From Bacillota bacterium (GTDB lineage: Bacteria > Bacillota > Clostridia > Oscillospirales > Acutalibacteraceae), in the NCBI GenBank assembly GCA_023397245.1, contig JAEWUH010000008.1:1-34785 (forward strand): a DNA stretch of 34,785 nt. The letters run 5' to 3'. A program made the position numbers and the translations under genes. Numbering within the stretch: the first letter of the stretch is position 1; the number at the start of each line of letters is the position of its first letter. This document shows, piece by piece, positions 8,137 to 16,790 of this stretch. The notes beneath the pieces are model-generated. The model did not search any database and had not been told where the DNA came from. It worked only from the letters and a program-made list of their open reading frames with translations.

Positions 8137-9183
8137 TTAATAAACGCGCTTCGGAAGGTCCTGCGCCGCTGTGTCTGCGCGGAAAACGCTCTCGTTGGAT
8201 TTAATCCATTTTTCAACCTTCTGGCCGTCTTTCAGTTTCTGGCAGGTATCAAAGAACTGGGGTCCGAGCAACGGATTGCATTCAACCGTTACATTGGCTT
8301 CGCCCTTAACCATTTCTTCAAAAATTCCTTTTACGCCGTCACAGGAAACGGTCTTAATGTCTTTGCCGGGCTTTAGGCCGGCTTCTTTCATTGCTTCAAT
8401 CGCGCCGAGCATCATGTCGTCATTATGTGCGTAAACACCGTTAATCTTATTTCCGTATGTTTTGATGAAAGATTCCATGACCTCTTTGCCCTTTGCTCTT
8501 GTAAAGTCACCGGTTTGGGAAGCAATTACTTTCATATCCGGGTATTTTGCTTTAAGCTGGTCTTCAAAGCCCTTTTTACGGTCGTTTGCCGCGGATGCTC
8601 CTACGGTGCCTTCCAGCTCCACGATGCTCCCCTTGTTATTCATCACTTTGGCCAGTTCGTCTGCGGCGTCGTTTCCTTCTTTAATAAAGTCGGAGCCTAT
8701 AAAAGTCGTATACAGATCATCGGATACCTTCGCCTTGCGGTCAACCAGGATAATCGGGATTCCCGCATCCTTCGCTTCCGTAAATACAGCGTCCCATCCG
8801 GTTTCTACCACCGGGGCAAGGCCGATTACATCAACGCCCATTGCAATAAACGATTTAATGGCTTTAATCTGGTTTTCCTGCTTCTGCTGCGCATCTGCAA
8901 ATTTAAAATCGATTGTATCCACATGCTGTCCGGCATAGAACTGAATGGAAGAAGTCTCCGCATCTCGCCATCCGGATTCCTGGCCGATTTGTGCAAATCC
9001 AACGGTCAGCTTTTTATTTGCGGATTTGGAAGGAGCTGCCGCACTGGCAGCCTCTGTGCCGGCGGCTGACGCCGCAACCGATGGTGTGTTTGCAGTCTGA
9101 GCGGTAGTGTTCGAGCTGCCGCACCCGACGATTGACATTCCTGCAATACATAAGGTCAGAACTGTCGCTAAAACCCTTTTCAT
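8137..9183 (-). CDS. ytfQ: Sugar-binding lipoprotein, YtfQ-like
   Basis: This 348-residue extracellular binding protein delivers sugar to YtfR-YtfT-YjfF. A signal peptide ends in a lipobox with Cys21 (SIVGC), followed by an Ala/Ser/Thr-rich tether. The mature domain has the hallmarks of YtfQ: VGFAQIGQESGWR, ADAQQKQENQIKAIKSFIA, LAPVVETGWDAVFTEAKDAG, then VDRKAKVSDD. YtfQ of E. coli binds galactofuranose, and arabinofuranose is another possible ligand type. The start ATG follows AAGGAGGA at ideal spacing. It is the first gene of the transporter operon. The second domain of the lipoprotein at the left edge looks like a paralogue. Confidence 0.93.
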   Translation of the reverse strand: MKRVLATVLTLCIAGMSIVGCGSSNTTAQTANTPSVAASAAGTEAASAAAPSKSANKKLTVGFAQIGQESGWRDAETSSIQFYAGQHVDTIDFKFADAQQKQENQIKAIKSFIAMGVDVIGLAPVVETGWDAVFTEAKDAGIPIILVDRKAKVSDDLYTTFIGSDFIKEGNDAADELAKVMNNKGSIVELEGTVGASAANDRKKGFEDQLKAKYPDMKVIASQTGDFTRAKGKEVMESFIKTYGNKINGVYAHNDDMMLGAIEAMKEAGLKPGKDIKTVSCDGVKGIFEEMVKGEANVTVECNPLLGPQFFDTCQKLKDGQKVEKWIKSNESVFRADTAAQDLPKRVY

Positions 9184-9414
9184 AAGAATCCTCCTTGATT
9201 TTGGGATTGCTCCCTTTTTTCATCTCAAATCATAGACCTTTCATCCGCTCCTGTCTTTACGATAAAAAAACCATTTTGTACCATTTTTTAACTTAAATAA
9301 ATTAAGCAAAAAACATCTTCTCGAAAACGTTAATCCCTTTGAACCGCTGAAATTTAAATTTCTTTCCTTGCTACTTTTGCGGAAATGAAGTTATCTCAAT
9401 GAAATTTTCTTTGC

Positions 9415-9433
9415 TTCTCCAGGGTCTGGAGAA
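9415..9433. promoter_or_regulatory. 19-bp perfect palindrome upstream of ytfQ
   Basis: The arms TTCTCCAG and CTGGAGAA are perfect complements around a 3-base centre. Partial complementarity extends outward (CTTTG against CAAAG with one bulged base). No T-run follows on either strand, so it does not look like a terminator. It lies about 230-250 bp upstream of the ytfQ start and could be an operator or a structured RNA element. Function is unknown. Confidence 0.4.
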
Positions 9434-9440
9434 CAAAGCG

Positions 9441-9525
9441 AGAAAAAAGTAAAAAGCAGAGCACATGCGATGAAAAGCCCTTAAAATAGAAATTACAACA
9501 CCATTTTAAGGTCATCGATATGCTC
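9441..9525 (-). terminator. Probable terminator of the chemotaxis receptor gene
   Basis: A long imperfect inverted repeat pairs 9459-9487 with 9503-9525. Its best-matched blocks are CCTTAAAAT, CGATGA and GAGCA. On the minus strand the stem is followed by a T-rich tail, TGCTTTTTACTTTTTT. It lies about 110 bp past the stop of the minus-strand chemotaxis gene. Internal mismatches make the fold less certain than for the other terminators here. Confidence 0.55.
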
Positions 9526-9636
9526 CGCTTGGATCAAAGCAGGTTATGCGGTATTTTTTCCTGTAGGGACTATTGCAGCTGGAAAAGTGACGCTGATATG
9601 AAAAATCGGCTGAAGTTTGGAGTTTTCTTATTTCGA

Positions 9637-11322
9637 TCAGGTCTCCGGTTTTAATTTGAATAGATTCACCAGTTCATTCAGTGTTTGCGCCTGCAAAAAG
9701 AGTTCTTTGCTCGCCGCGGCACTTTCTTCGGCCGTTGCGGAATTTGTCTGCACTACCCCTGAAATCTGACTGACGCCCAGTGTTACCTGCTCGATAGCGT
9801 CAGATTGGCGGTCTGACGCCTGCGAAATTTTTTCAACCGTATTAAAAACAGCGTTTGCGCTGTCTACTACGCGCAGAAGGGATTTTGCCGTTTCATTGGC
9901 AATATTTGCGCCGTTTGATACTTGACTGATCGAATTCTGAATCAAAGTGGCTGTGTCTTTTGCCGCTGCTGTGCTCTTACCGGCCAAATTTCTCACTTCG
10001 TCCGCCACAACAGCAAACCCTTTTCCTGCCGAACCGGCCCTGGAAGCTTCAACCGCCGCGTTCAGTGCAAGAATATTGGTCTGAAAAGCGATATCTTCAA
10101 TCGTTTTAATGATTTTCTGTATTTGGTTGGAAGAGGTGCTGATTTGGGACATCGCAGTAACCATTTCATCCATATATTTACTGCTGGTTTCAATTTCTGA
10201 GCGAACTTTGCTTACCATGATACTTGCATCCGATGCATGCGCCGCATTTTCTTTTACATGACCGGATATTTCAGCGATGGTTGCAGAAAGCTCTTCAACG
10301 GCACTTGCCTGCTCTGTGGCGCCCTGCGCCAACACCTGTGCGCCACCGGAAACCTGCTCTGAGCCGCTGGAAACCTGTTCAGATACCTGACTGATTTTTC
10401 CCAATTCATTATTTAAAAACTCAATGATCCCAATGCAGGAATTTTTTAATTTAACATAATCTCCAATATAGTTTAAATCTGTATCGACGGTTAAGTTTCC
10501 TTGCTCTATTTCACCAAGAATCCTGGATATGTCTTGTATGTATTTTCTTATTGATCCGGTGGATTCCGTAAAAGCCTCGGCAAGCTGCCCTACTTCATCC
10601 TTGGAATGCACATTGATCTGCACATTTAAATTACCGTCGGCCATCTCCCCGGCCGCTGCTGCCATACTCTTTACCGGTCTGCTGATTCCGCGTGAAATTG
10701 CGGAAGCAATCAGGAAAGAGATCAATAAAGATGCAAAAATGACGGCAAGGATTATCATTTTTGCTGCAGCAGCCTGTGACAGAAGGCTTGCTGACAGCTG
10801 ATTCCCTGTTGTTGTTTTTTCAAGGATTAACGCTTCCATCGAAGATCGGATCTTATTTGCAATAGGAACCGTTTGATTTTTCAATAACTGATACGCTTCA
10901 TCGGATTTATTTCCTGCCATAAGATTGACAACCTGTACTCTGACATCCCCATATTTTGTCAGGTTACTCTTAATATCATTATAATAGCCGATTTCTTTAT
11001 CTGTAACCATTCCCGATTTCATTTTGATCAGGTACTGAGCCAACTTTGCATTGGAGAGATTCAATTCATCCGTACTTGACTGAATCTCCTGCGGGTCGGT
11101 CTCGCATATGATATCTCGGATTATGGAACGGTTGTTATTGAATTCTGTGTTAAAAAGTCCAATACTCCCTTGAGAAAATCCATAGTTCACCAGCGCGTTG
11201 CTGTAATTTGAACTTATATTTTCCGTTATGCTAAGACCGACTAAGCCTCCCACGCTGGAGATTACCGCCACAAAGAAAAAAGTAATTATCAGTTTTCTGC
11301 CGATTTTCATATTTTTGAACAT
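9637..11322 (-). CDS. Methyl-accepting chemotaxis protein
   Basis: This 561-residue membrane receptor has a transmembrane helix near residues 10-32, about 155 extracellular residues resembling a four-helix-bundle ligand domain, and a second helix near 190-212. A HAMP domain follows ([20 protein letters not shown]), then a long cytoplasmic signalling coiled coil. The hairpin tip carries the conserved sequence [17 protein letters not shown] followed by [15 protein letters not shown], the contact site for CheA and CheW. The gene stands alone between two sugar-binding-protein transcription units, with a terminator on each side. It may sense sugar-loaded binding proteins from either neighbour, but this rests only on location. 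No CheB/CheR-tethering pentapeptide is visible at the C-terminus. Confidence 0.94.
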   Translation of the reverse strand: MFKNMKIGRKLIITFFFVAVISSVGGLVGLSITENISSNYSNALVNYGFSQGSIGLFNTEFNNNRSIIRDIICETDPQEIQSSTDELNLSNAKLAQYLIKMKSGMVTDKEIGYYNDIKSNLTKYGDVRVQVVNLMAGNKSDEAYQLLKNQTVPIANKIRSSMEALILEKTTTGNQLSASLLSQAAAAKMIILAVIFASLLISFLIASAISRGISRPVKSMAAAAGEMADGNLNVQINVHSKDEVGQLAEAFTESTGSIRKYIQDISRILGEIEQGNLTVDTDLNYIGDYVKLKNSCIGIIEFLNNELGKISQVSEQVSSGSEQVSGGAQVLAQGATEQASAVEELSATIAEISGHVKENAAHASDASIMVSKVRSEIETSSKYMDEMVTAMSQISTSSNQIQKIIKTIEDIAFQTNILALNAAVEASRAGSAGKGFAVVADEVRNLAGKSTAAAKDTATLIQNSISQVSNGANIANETAKSLLRVVDSANAVFNTVEKISQASDRQSDAIEQVTLGVSQISGVVQTNSATAEESAAASKELFLQAQTLNELVNLFKLKPET

Positions 11323-11431
11323 TATATTCAGCTCCCAATAATCCCTAAATTTCGCATATCATTCTTTCCTGTTCATAGAAACCTGCAGTTTAGAAAATCG
11401 CTGTAATATTCAATAAATTTCGCTTCTTCTT

Positions 11432-11470
11432 AGCAAAAAAAGGGGGGGTCACCGTATGACCAGTGACCCC
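11432..11470 (-). terminator. Rho-independent terminator after the binding-protein gene
   Basis: An 8-bp perfect stem (11445-11452 with 11463-11470, GGGGTCAC/GTGACCCC) has a 10-base loop. On the minus strand it is followed by CCC and then a run of eight T residues. It lies about 30 bp past the stop of the gene at 11499-12509. It ends the ATPase-permease-binding protein operon and separates it from the chemotaxis gene. Confidence 0.92.
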
Positions 11471-11498
11471 ACAATATTAATATGTATTTGCGTAACTT

Positions 11499-12509
11499 TT
11501 ACTTGATGGAATCTTTTGTGAGGACAGAAACGCCGGTATCTACGTTCGTCTTCTCAATGGTTTCGCCCTTGACAGCTTTAACTGCGGCTTTCATACCTTC
11601 CGAGCCCATTACTTCCGGATTCTGCGCCATTGCGCAAAGGAGGGAGCCGTCTTTGATCAGAGAGAAGATTGCGTCGGATTTATCAAAGCCTACGCCAACG
11701 ATATCATTTTTGCCGGATCCTTTAATTGCATTGCCTACGCCAACGGTGCTGCCTTCATTGGCTCCGAAAATTCCTACCGCGCCTTCTGTAATGTAGTTAT
11801 CAGCGATATCCTTTGATTTGGCTGCGTCGCCTTCGCCGTATTGGGTTTGAAGCAATGTGTATCCCTTTCCTTCAAACGCTGAACGGAATCCTTTTTCACG
11901 TGCTACGGTAGAAGCGGTGGCGGAATTAACATTTACAATACCGATCTTGCCGCTTGTTTTTCCGGCTGTCTGCAGCGCTTTCAGCATCTGCTCGCCCGCG
12001 GTTTTGCCTGCGGCCGTATTATCTGTTGCAAAGGTGGCAACGCCTTCTGTCTTTGCAGGGGAGTCAACATAAATAATCTTGATGCCCTTTGCTTTAGCAT
12101 CCTCAAGAGCAGCTGAAATAGCATCCGGGCCGTTCGCGGCGATCATAATCGCGTCCGCGCCGTCCGCAATCGCATTGTTCACACGCTCAATCTGCTGCGC
12201 GTCATCCTTCTTATCCGGCGCCATCCATTTGTATTCCACATTTCCGAGTTCTTCGGCAGCCTTTTTCGCGCCCTTGTCAACAGACACCCAGTGCTGATCG
12301 GTGCTGTCCATGGTAATCAGGATTACTTTCATCTTTTTCCCGGAAGCATCCGCGGTGGAAGCGGCAGGTGCGGCGGAAGCGGCGGGTGCAGCGGAAGCGT
12401 TCGCGTCGTTGCCGGCTGCCGGCGCCGTGCTGGTAGGCTGGCTGCAGCCAGCCATCGAAGTGGCGGCCATAGCTGCGCAAAGTAAAATTGCCAGTAATTT
12501 CTTTTTCAT
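11499..12509 (-). CDS. Sugar-binding lipoprotein, RbsB-like
   Basis: This 336-residue extracellular binding protein belongs to the ATPase and permease encoded just upstream. The signal peptide ends in a lipobox (SMAGC). About 35 Ala/Pro/Ser-rich residues follow as a tether, encoded by an imperfect GCGG-rich repeat near 12353-12400. The domain then runs as a typical Peripla_BP_4 fold (VILITMDSTDQHWVSVDKGA, ADGADAIMIAANGPDAI, IKIIYVDSP, GIFGANEGSTVGVGNAI). The start follows GGGAGGT. Being last in the operon and directly before a strong terminator is unusual but not rare. The sugar is unknown. Linkage to the lyxose-isomerase/aldolase genes suggests an uncommon pentose or hexose. Confidence 0.92.
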   Translation of the reverse strand: MKKKLLAILLCAAMAATSMAGCSQPTSTAPAAGNDANASAAPAASAAPAASTADASGKKMKVILITMDSTDQHWVSVDKGAKKAAEELGNVEYKWMAPDKKDDAQQIERVNNAIADGADAIMIAANGPDAISAALEDAKAKGIKIIYVDSPAKTEGVATFATDNTAAGKTAGEQMLKALQTAGKTSGKIGIVNVNSATASTVAREKGFRSAFEGKGYTLLQTQYGEGDAAKSKDIADNYITEGAVGIFGANEGSTVGVGNAIKGSGKNDIVGVGFDKSDAIFSLIKDGSLLCAMAQNPEVMGSEGMKAAVKAVKGETIEKTNVDTGVSVLTKDSIK

Positions 12510-12554
12510 TACAATAAACCTCCCATAATTTTATGATTAAAGCAAAAGCTTTAA

Positions 12555-13583
12555 TTATTTTTGTAATTCCGCAGACTTGCCATTGGTTTTCGATTTTCTC
12601 GGTTTACCTGAACGAATAATTACATCGAGCAGAACGGAAATAATTACTATGATGCCAATAACAATATTTCTCATGGCAACCGGTGCGCCTGCAAACTGAA
12701 GACCATTCTGCAGCACACCCCAGATTGCGGCGCCAACCACCGTGCCGACCAGCAGCCCCTGACCGCCGAGAGTGGAAACACCGCCGATGACGGAAGCGGC
12801 AACCGCATACATTTCATACATATTTCCGGCATCCATAGTGCCCATACCGGCCGTTGCACTTGTGATCAGGCCAACTACGCCCGCGCAAAATGCGCTCACG
12901 GTGTAAACCTTGATTGTGGTGCCGTTTGTATCAATTCCCGAGAGCTTGGAGGCTTCAATGTTGCTGCCTACCGCATAAATATGACGCCCTGTCCGTGTCT
13001 TGCTGAGGATGAAATCAAAAACAAAGAACAGAATAATCGCGATCCAAATGGTGTTGTACAGACCCAGCGTGCTGCCGTAATAAAACAGATTCCGGTAACC
13101 CTGCGCAGCATCGCCGATGGCGTCCGTATTGTAATTGTTGTTTACAATTTGCGCTACGCCTCTGGCCACTGTCATGGTGCCCAGAGTTGCGATAAAGGGA
13201 GGCAGTTTGCACTGCGCTACCAGCACTCCGTTTAAAATACCCACTCCAATACAGACCAGCAGTGTGAGCAGCATTGCCGCCCAGGGATTCATTCCTTTTG
13301 TCATCAGGGTCGCGGAGATCATGCAGCTCATGCCCACGACGGAACCAAGCGACAGATCGATATTTCCGGTAATCAATACATAGGACTGGCCAATGCCAAT
13401 GAGCAGAATCGGCGCAATCTGGCGCAGCAGGTTTCCAACGTTTCTTGGGGAACTAAATGACGGACTTAAAAAAGCAAACACAATGCATAATACAATTAAG
13501 CCTACCGTAACCGTTAATACCTGGCCCATACCCCGTATGGCCATCAGTCTTTTCCATGCATTAGGGGTCTCTTTATTTTTCAT
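12555..13583 (-). CDS. Sugar ABC transporter permease, RbsC-like
   Basis: This 342-residue polytopic membrane protein of the BPD_transp_2 family carries the motif LITGNIDLSLGSVVGMSCMI and the C-terminal AASVIGGVSTLGGQG. It forms the channel, probably as a homodimer since only one permease is present. I chose the ATG at 13583, with GGGAG about eight bases upstream, over a TTG 15 bases earlier. It lies 32 bp after the ATPase gene and 45 bp before the binding protein. The upstream regulatory triad may communicate with this channel, which is a hypothesis. Confidence 0.92.
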   Translation of the reverse strand: MKNKETPNAWKRLMAIRGMGQVLTVTVGLIVLCIVFAFLSPSFSSPRNVGNLLRQIAPILLIGIGQSYVLITGNIDLSLGSVVGMSCMISATLMTKGMNPWAAMLLTLLVCIGVGILNGVLVAQCKLPPFIATLGTMTVARGVAQIVNNNYNTDAIGDAAQGYRNLFYYGSTLGLYNTIWIAIILFFVFDFILSKTRTGRHIYAVGSNIEASKLSGIDTNGTTIKVYTVSAFCAGVVGLITSATAGMGTMDAGNMYEMYAVAASVIGGVSTLGGQGLLVGTVVGAAIWGVLQNGLQFAGAPVAMRNIVIGIIVIISVLLDVIIRSGKPRKSKTNGKSAELQK

Positions 13584-13615
13584 TTCAAACGCTCCCAATA
13601 AATATTACAAAATTG

Positions 13616-15133
13616 CTAAATCGCAGCTTTTTGTTCAAACTTTGAATCGAATTTGGTGGCATACTGCAGAATCGCATCCTGCGTAGCTTCCTCGGTCATC
13701 ATCTCGCCGGTAATCTTGCCGTCGCACATTACCAGAATTCGGTCGCTGATTCCCATTACCTCCGGCATTTCAGAAGAAACAAACAGCACCCCGATTCCCT
13801 GCTTTTTCAGTTCATTCATAAGGTTGTAAATTTCAACCTTTGCGGCTACATCGATTCCTCTTGTGGGTTCGTCAAATATTACTACGCGGGAATTTCTGGA
13901 AAGCCATTTTGCAACAACGACCTTTTGCTGATTTCCGCCTGAGAGAGTACCCGCATCAAATTGTGGGTTCACCAATTTGATTGTAAGATTCTTAATTGCT
14001 TTTTCCGTCATTGATTTTTCTTTTTTCCGGTCAATGACACCTGCTTTATTGCAAAGCAAATCCAGGTTTGGCAAAGAAATGTTATCCTGCACGCTCAGCT
14101 TTACACACAGACCGTCTTTCTTTCGGTCTTCCGGAGCAAGCACAATTCCGGCGCGTATGGCGTCCATGGGTTTATTGACGGTTATTTTTTTACCGTCTAA
14201 AAAAATTTCGCCGGAATCTTTCGGATCAATGCCAAAGATAGCTCTCGTGGTTTCCGTTCGGCCCGCGCCCATTAAGCCTGCAATTCCAACGATTTCGCCT
14301 TCGTACAAATCAAAGCTTACGTTGCGTACCATTTTTCCTGCGTTCAGATTTTTCACTTCAAGTATCTTTTGTCCCCGTTCACAGGAAACGCGCGGGAACT
14401 TTTCCTTTATTTCATGGCCAACCATATTGGAAATGATCTCCGCCATGTTTGTATCGGAAAAATTCATGGACGTAATAAATTTCCCGTCGCGCATAATCGT
14501 AACGCGATCCACGATATTCTGCAATTCTTCCAGCCTGTGCGATATGTAGACGATCCCGCAGCCCTCTGATTTCAGTTTGCGTATGATTACAAACAAATCG
14601 TCAATTTCATTTGAAGTCAATGCGGAAGTCGGTTCATCCATAATCAGAATTTTTGCGTTTGTGGAGAGGGCTTTCGCTATTTCTACCATTTGCTGTTTGG
14701 AAACAGCTAAGTCGCCAACAACCGTAGTGGGATCGATGTCAATATTCAGACGATCCAAAATTGCCTTTGCTTCCTGATTCATCTCCGCGTTGGAAAGAAT
14801 CCCGGAATGTGTTTTTTCGCGTGCCAGAAATATATTTTCCGCCACGGAAAGATGAGAACACATATTCAGTTCCTGGTGTATAATTGCCACACCAAGGTCC
14901 TGTGCTTTTCTGGGTGTTAAATCTTCGACCACCTTGTTAAAGATTTTTATGGTACCTTCATCTTTTGAATAAACACCGCTCAGGATCTTTACAAGCGTTG
15001 ATTTGCCGGCACCGTTTTCTCCCAGCAGTGCCAATACTTCCCCGGATTTTAAATTAAACGAAACATCATCCAGCGCTTTTACGCCCGGAAAGCTTTTACT
15101 GATGTGGCTCAGTTCAGCTATATATTCCTCCAT
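13616..15133 (-). CDS. Sugar ABC transporter ATP-binding protein, RbsA-like
   Basis: This 505-residue cytoplasmic ATPase has two ABC domains. The first half has GENGAGKST, a Q-loop region (IIHQELNM), Walker B ILIMDEPTSALT and the switch histidine in YISHRLEE. The second half has GLMGAGRTE, LSGGNQQKV and VIFDEPTRGID. All catalytic motifs are intact, in sharp contrast to the related protein encoded just upstream at 15308-16789. The start is the ATG at 15133, preceded by AGGTGG. The frame extends 14 codons further through the operator-like palindrome and is not used. It is the first gene of the transporter part of the cluster and has its own promoter. Confidence 0.95.
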   Translation of the reverse strand: MEEYIAELSHISKSFPGVKALDDVSFNLKSGEVLALLGENGAGKSTLVKILSGVYSKDEGTIKIFNKVVEDLTPRKAQDLGVAIIHQELNMCSHLSVAENIFLAREKTHSGILSNAEMNQEAKAILDRLNIDIDPTTVVGDLAVSKQQMVEIAKALSTNAKILIMDEPTSALTSNEIDDLFVIIRKLKSEGCGIVYISHRLEELQNIVDRVTIMRDGKFITSMNFSDTNMAEIISNMVGHEIKEKFPRVSCERGQKILEVKNLNAGKMVRNVSFDLYEGEIVGIAGLMGAGRTETTRAIFGIDPKDSGEIFLDGKKITVNKPMDAIRAGIVLAPEDRKKDGLCVKLSVQDNISLPNLDLLCNKAGVIDRKKEKSMTEKAIKNLTIKLVNPQFDAGTLSGGNQQKVVVAKWLSRNSRVVIFDEPTRGIDVAAKVEIYNLMNELKKQGIGVLFVSSEMPEVMGISDRILVMCDGKITGEMMTEEATQDAILQYATKFDSKFEQKAAI

Positions 15134-15160
15134 AAAATATCCACCTGTCCTTACTATCTC

Positions 15161-15174
15161 TGAAACTCGTTTCA
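15161..15174. promoter_or_regulatory. Operator-like palindrome in the leader of the ATPase operon
   Basis: TGAAAC and GTTTCA are perfect inverted arms around a 2-base centre. The site lies just downstream of the predicted transcription start and about 30 bases before the ATPase start codon. It resembles LacI/CcpA-family catabolite operators in its arms but lacks their central CG. Carbon-catabolite repression is the simplest guess. Confidence 0.45.
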
Positions 15175-15182
15175 ATGGTATT

Positions 15183-15211
15183 AGTATAGCACCGGTTTTT
15201 TCGTTGCATAA
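15183..15211 (-). promoter_or_regulatory. Extended -10 promoter for the ATPase-permease-binding protein genes
   Basis: On the minus strand an extended -10 element, TGCTATACT, places the hexamer at 15183-15188. A very poor -35 (TTATGC, 15206-15211) sits at 17-bp spacing. Weak -35 promoters often depend on an activator, which suits control by the AraC response regulator encoded upstream. The operator-like palindrome follows directly. Confidence 0.5.
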
Positions 15212-15244
15212 GGTGGGCAGATTTTGATTTATGGGGTAAATTTT

Positions 15245-15279
15245 TTGTTGTTTTTGTATCTATTGTATATAAACAACAA
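15245..15279. repeat. Inverted repeat downstream of the dead ABC protein gene
   Basis: The arms TTGTTGTTT (15245-15253) and AAACAACAA (15271-15279) are perfect complements with a 17-base loop. On the minus strand it follows the stop at 15308, but the tail there is A-rich, not T-rich. It is therefore a poor terminator for that gene. It could be a regulator site for the promoter about 35 bp further on. Confidence 0.35.
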
Positions 15280-15307
15280 TTTTTGTCATATCATTTTGTT
15301 TATTGTT

Positions 15308-16789
15308 TTAAATAATCCTGTCCAAGCTGGTCCCATCCAAACTGAACTGGCTGAATTCCGAGCTGTAGTATTCGCTTCTGAATCTGCCATCGCCCAAAAG
15401 GACCAATTTATCTGCTATGATAAGGGAATCCGCAATATTGACTGCCAAAATAACAACGGTTATTCCGGCTTTCTTCATTTTATTGATAAGCCCAATAATA
15501 TGCCGTCTCAGATACATATCCGCTCCCGAAAACGGCTGCACGCAAACAACAATTTTGGGGTGGGACAGTATGATCCTGTAATAAACCAGGTTGTAAAGGG
15601 ACTGAAGTTTCAAATTCATAATATTGGTTTCATAGATATCCTTTCCCAGAATCGGCTCATATTCCTGAATCACACTTCTTAAAATCTTATTGCTAATATG
15701 TATCGGATTTTTCTTTTTATCGAGCAGAAAGCAAAGATTGTTAATGTAGCTCATTTCTTTAAAAAGCATGGTTTGAGCCGGATTCTCTCCGATAAAGGCC
15801 ACTCCGCTTGTAATTGCGTGCCGCGCCTGCTGCTGCGTAAACACGGATTTTCCCAGGTAAACGGTTCCGGAGTCCTGTACGAGCCCGCCGTTCAGCAGCC
15901 TGATAATATCGGAAAGCACCGCTGTGTTATTCATATCAAGTAATACCGTACATTCGCCTTCGGTTACCCTGAATTCCATATGGTTCAAATTTTCGGTGCA
16001 TACATCTTCAAATTTTAATATTTCCGACTGACCCCTGCGGTTTACAATCGCCTTTTCAAAGTTTTCATATTCCCCTATATAATAAGGCATCATATTTTCA
16101 TTTTTAAACTCATTCTGATCAAACACCCTTAATATTTTCCCGTCTCTCATAAGAGAAACTCTGGTACATATTTTGAACGCTTCTTCATGGTGGCTGCAAA
16201 TGTATAAGAATGAAAACCCCTTTTTACAGTAATATCTTAAAAGGTCATGGAATTCCGCAAGGTCCGCCGTACTGACCGAGTTGCTGATATCTCTTATTAC
16301 GATGAGCTTGGCCCCCGCGATAACGGCACGCAGGAGTTCTGTAACGCACTTTTCAAAAGGGCTTAAATTCGCAACCAGCTCATTGCCGTCAAGATGAATT
16401 CCCACTTCTTTTGTAAAGCGCTGCAGCTGATCATTGAGCACTCTCGGATTAATAAGATACTTTTTAATTCCCCTGCGGAGAACAAACACATTATCCGACA
16501 CGCTTAAATCCTGAATAAGCCTGCTCTTCTGCTCAATGACCACAATCTTGTTCCGCTTCAGAGGGCTGTGCCGGTAATTATTGACGAGCACCTCGTTAAA
16601 ATACACCCTTCCGTACCGGACGGGTGTATTTTGGCTGATCAGCTGAATCAGGGACTCCTTGCCGTTTGCATTGATGCAGACAAGCCCCATAATCTCACCC
16701 TGAAAAATGTGCAGGTTGAAATTGTCCAAAAGGGTCACCTCATCCTGCATTGTGGTGACATTCTGCAGCCTCAGAACTTCATTTTTCAT
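15308..16789 (-). CDS. Catalytically dead RbsA-like double ABC protein, putative signalling partner
   Basis: This 493-residue protein aligns over its whole length with sugar ABC ATPases but has lost the catalytic motifs. The first P-loop reads CINANGKES (38-46) where the family has GENGAGKST. The signature region is NLSPFEK (141-147). The Walker B region is IVIRDISNS (163-171) where LIMDEPTS is expected, so the catalytic acidic pair is gone. His200 of the switch is kept. In the second half the P-loop region is LLDMNNTAV (283-291), the signature is LKLQSLYN and CVQPFSG replaces FDEPTRG. The frame is otherwise clean, so it is not a decaying pseudogene. The ATG lies one base after the histidine kinase stop, implying coupled expression. 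I infer a non-hydrolysing adaptor between transporter and kinase; no function is established. Confidence 0.85.
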   Translation of the reverse strand: MKNEVLRLQNVTTMQDEVTLLDNFNLHIFQGEIMGLVCINANGKESLIQLISQNTPVRYGRVYFNEVLVNNYRHSPLKRNKIVVIEQKSRLIQDLSVSDNVFVLRRGIKKYLINPRVLNDQLQRFTKEVGIHLDGNELVANLSPFEKCVTELLRAVIAGAKLIVIRDISNSVSTADLAEFHDLLRYYCKKGFSFLYICSHHEEAFKICTRVSLMRDGKILRVFDQNEFKNENMMPYYIGEYENFEKAIVNRRGQSEILKFEDVCTENLNHMEFRVTEGECTVLLDMNNTAVLSDIIRLLNGGLVQDSGTVYLGKSVFTQQQARHAITSGVAFIGENPAQTMLFKEMSYINNLCFLLDKKKNPIHISNKILRSVIQEYEPILGKDIYETNIMNLKLQSLYNLVYYRIILSHPKIVVCVQPFSGADMYLRRHIIGLINKMKKAGITVVILAVNIADSLIIADKLVLLGDGRFRSEYYSSEFSQFSLDGTSLDRII

Positions 16790-16790
16790 G

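Larger units (their letters stand above)
9184..9636. other. Intergenic region upstream of ytfQ and downstream of the chemotaxis gene
   Basis: No gene is supported in these 453 bases. The part nearest ytfQ is AT-rich and should hold its promoter, but no clear -35/-10 pair stands out. A tight palindrome (9415-9433) and a large terminator-like hairpin (9441-9525) are listed separately. Confidence 0.6.

Noticed and set aside
8019..8216. Upstream extension of the ytfR frame by 66 codons
   Set aside because: It overlaps the end of ytfQ and spans the intercistronic stem-loop. The ATG at 8018 has an AAGGAGG at ideal spacing and begins the conserved ABC domain.
9322..9335. Possible catabolite operator upstream of ytfQ (CGAAAACGTTAATC)
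   Set aside because: At least three consensus positions fail and the symmetry is poor. It is not strong enough to list as a feature.
12353..12400. GCGG-rich tandem repeat as a mobile or regulatory repeat
   Set aside because: It encodes the Ala/Ser/Pro tether after the lipobox of a binding protein, a normal low-complexity linker.
15245..15279. Inverted repeat as terminator of the dead ABC protein gene
   Set aside because: The minus-strand tail is A-rich, not T-rich, so termination in the direction of transcription is not supported. It is kept only as a repeat.
15308..16789. Treating the dead ABC protein as a pseudogene
   Set aside because: The frame is uninterrupted over 493 codons, it has normal spacing in a tight operon, and both domains keep full length. 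Only the catalytic motifs are lost, which points to a changed role.
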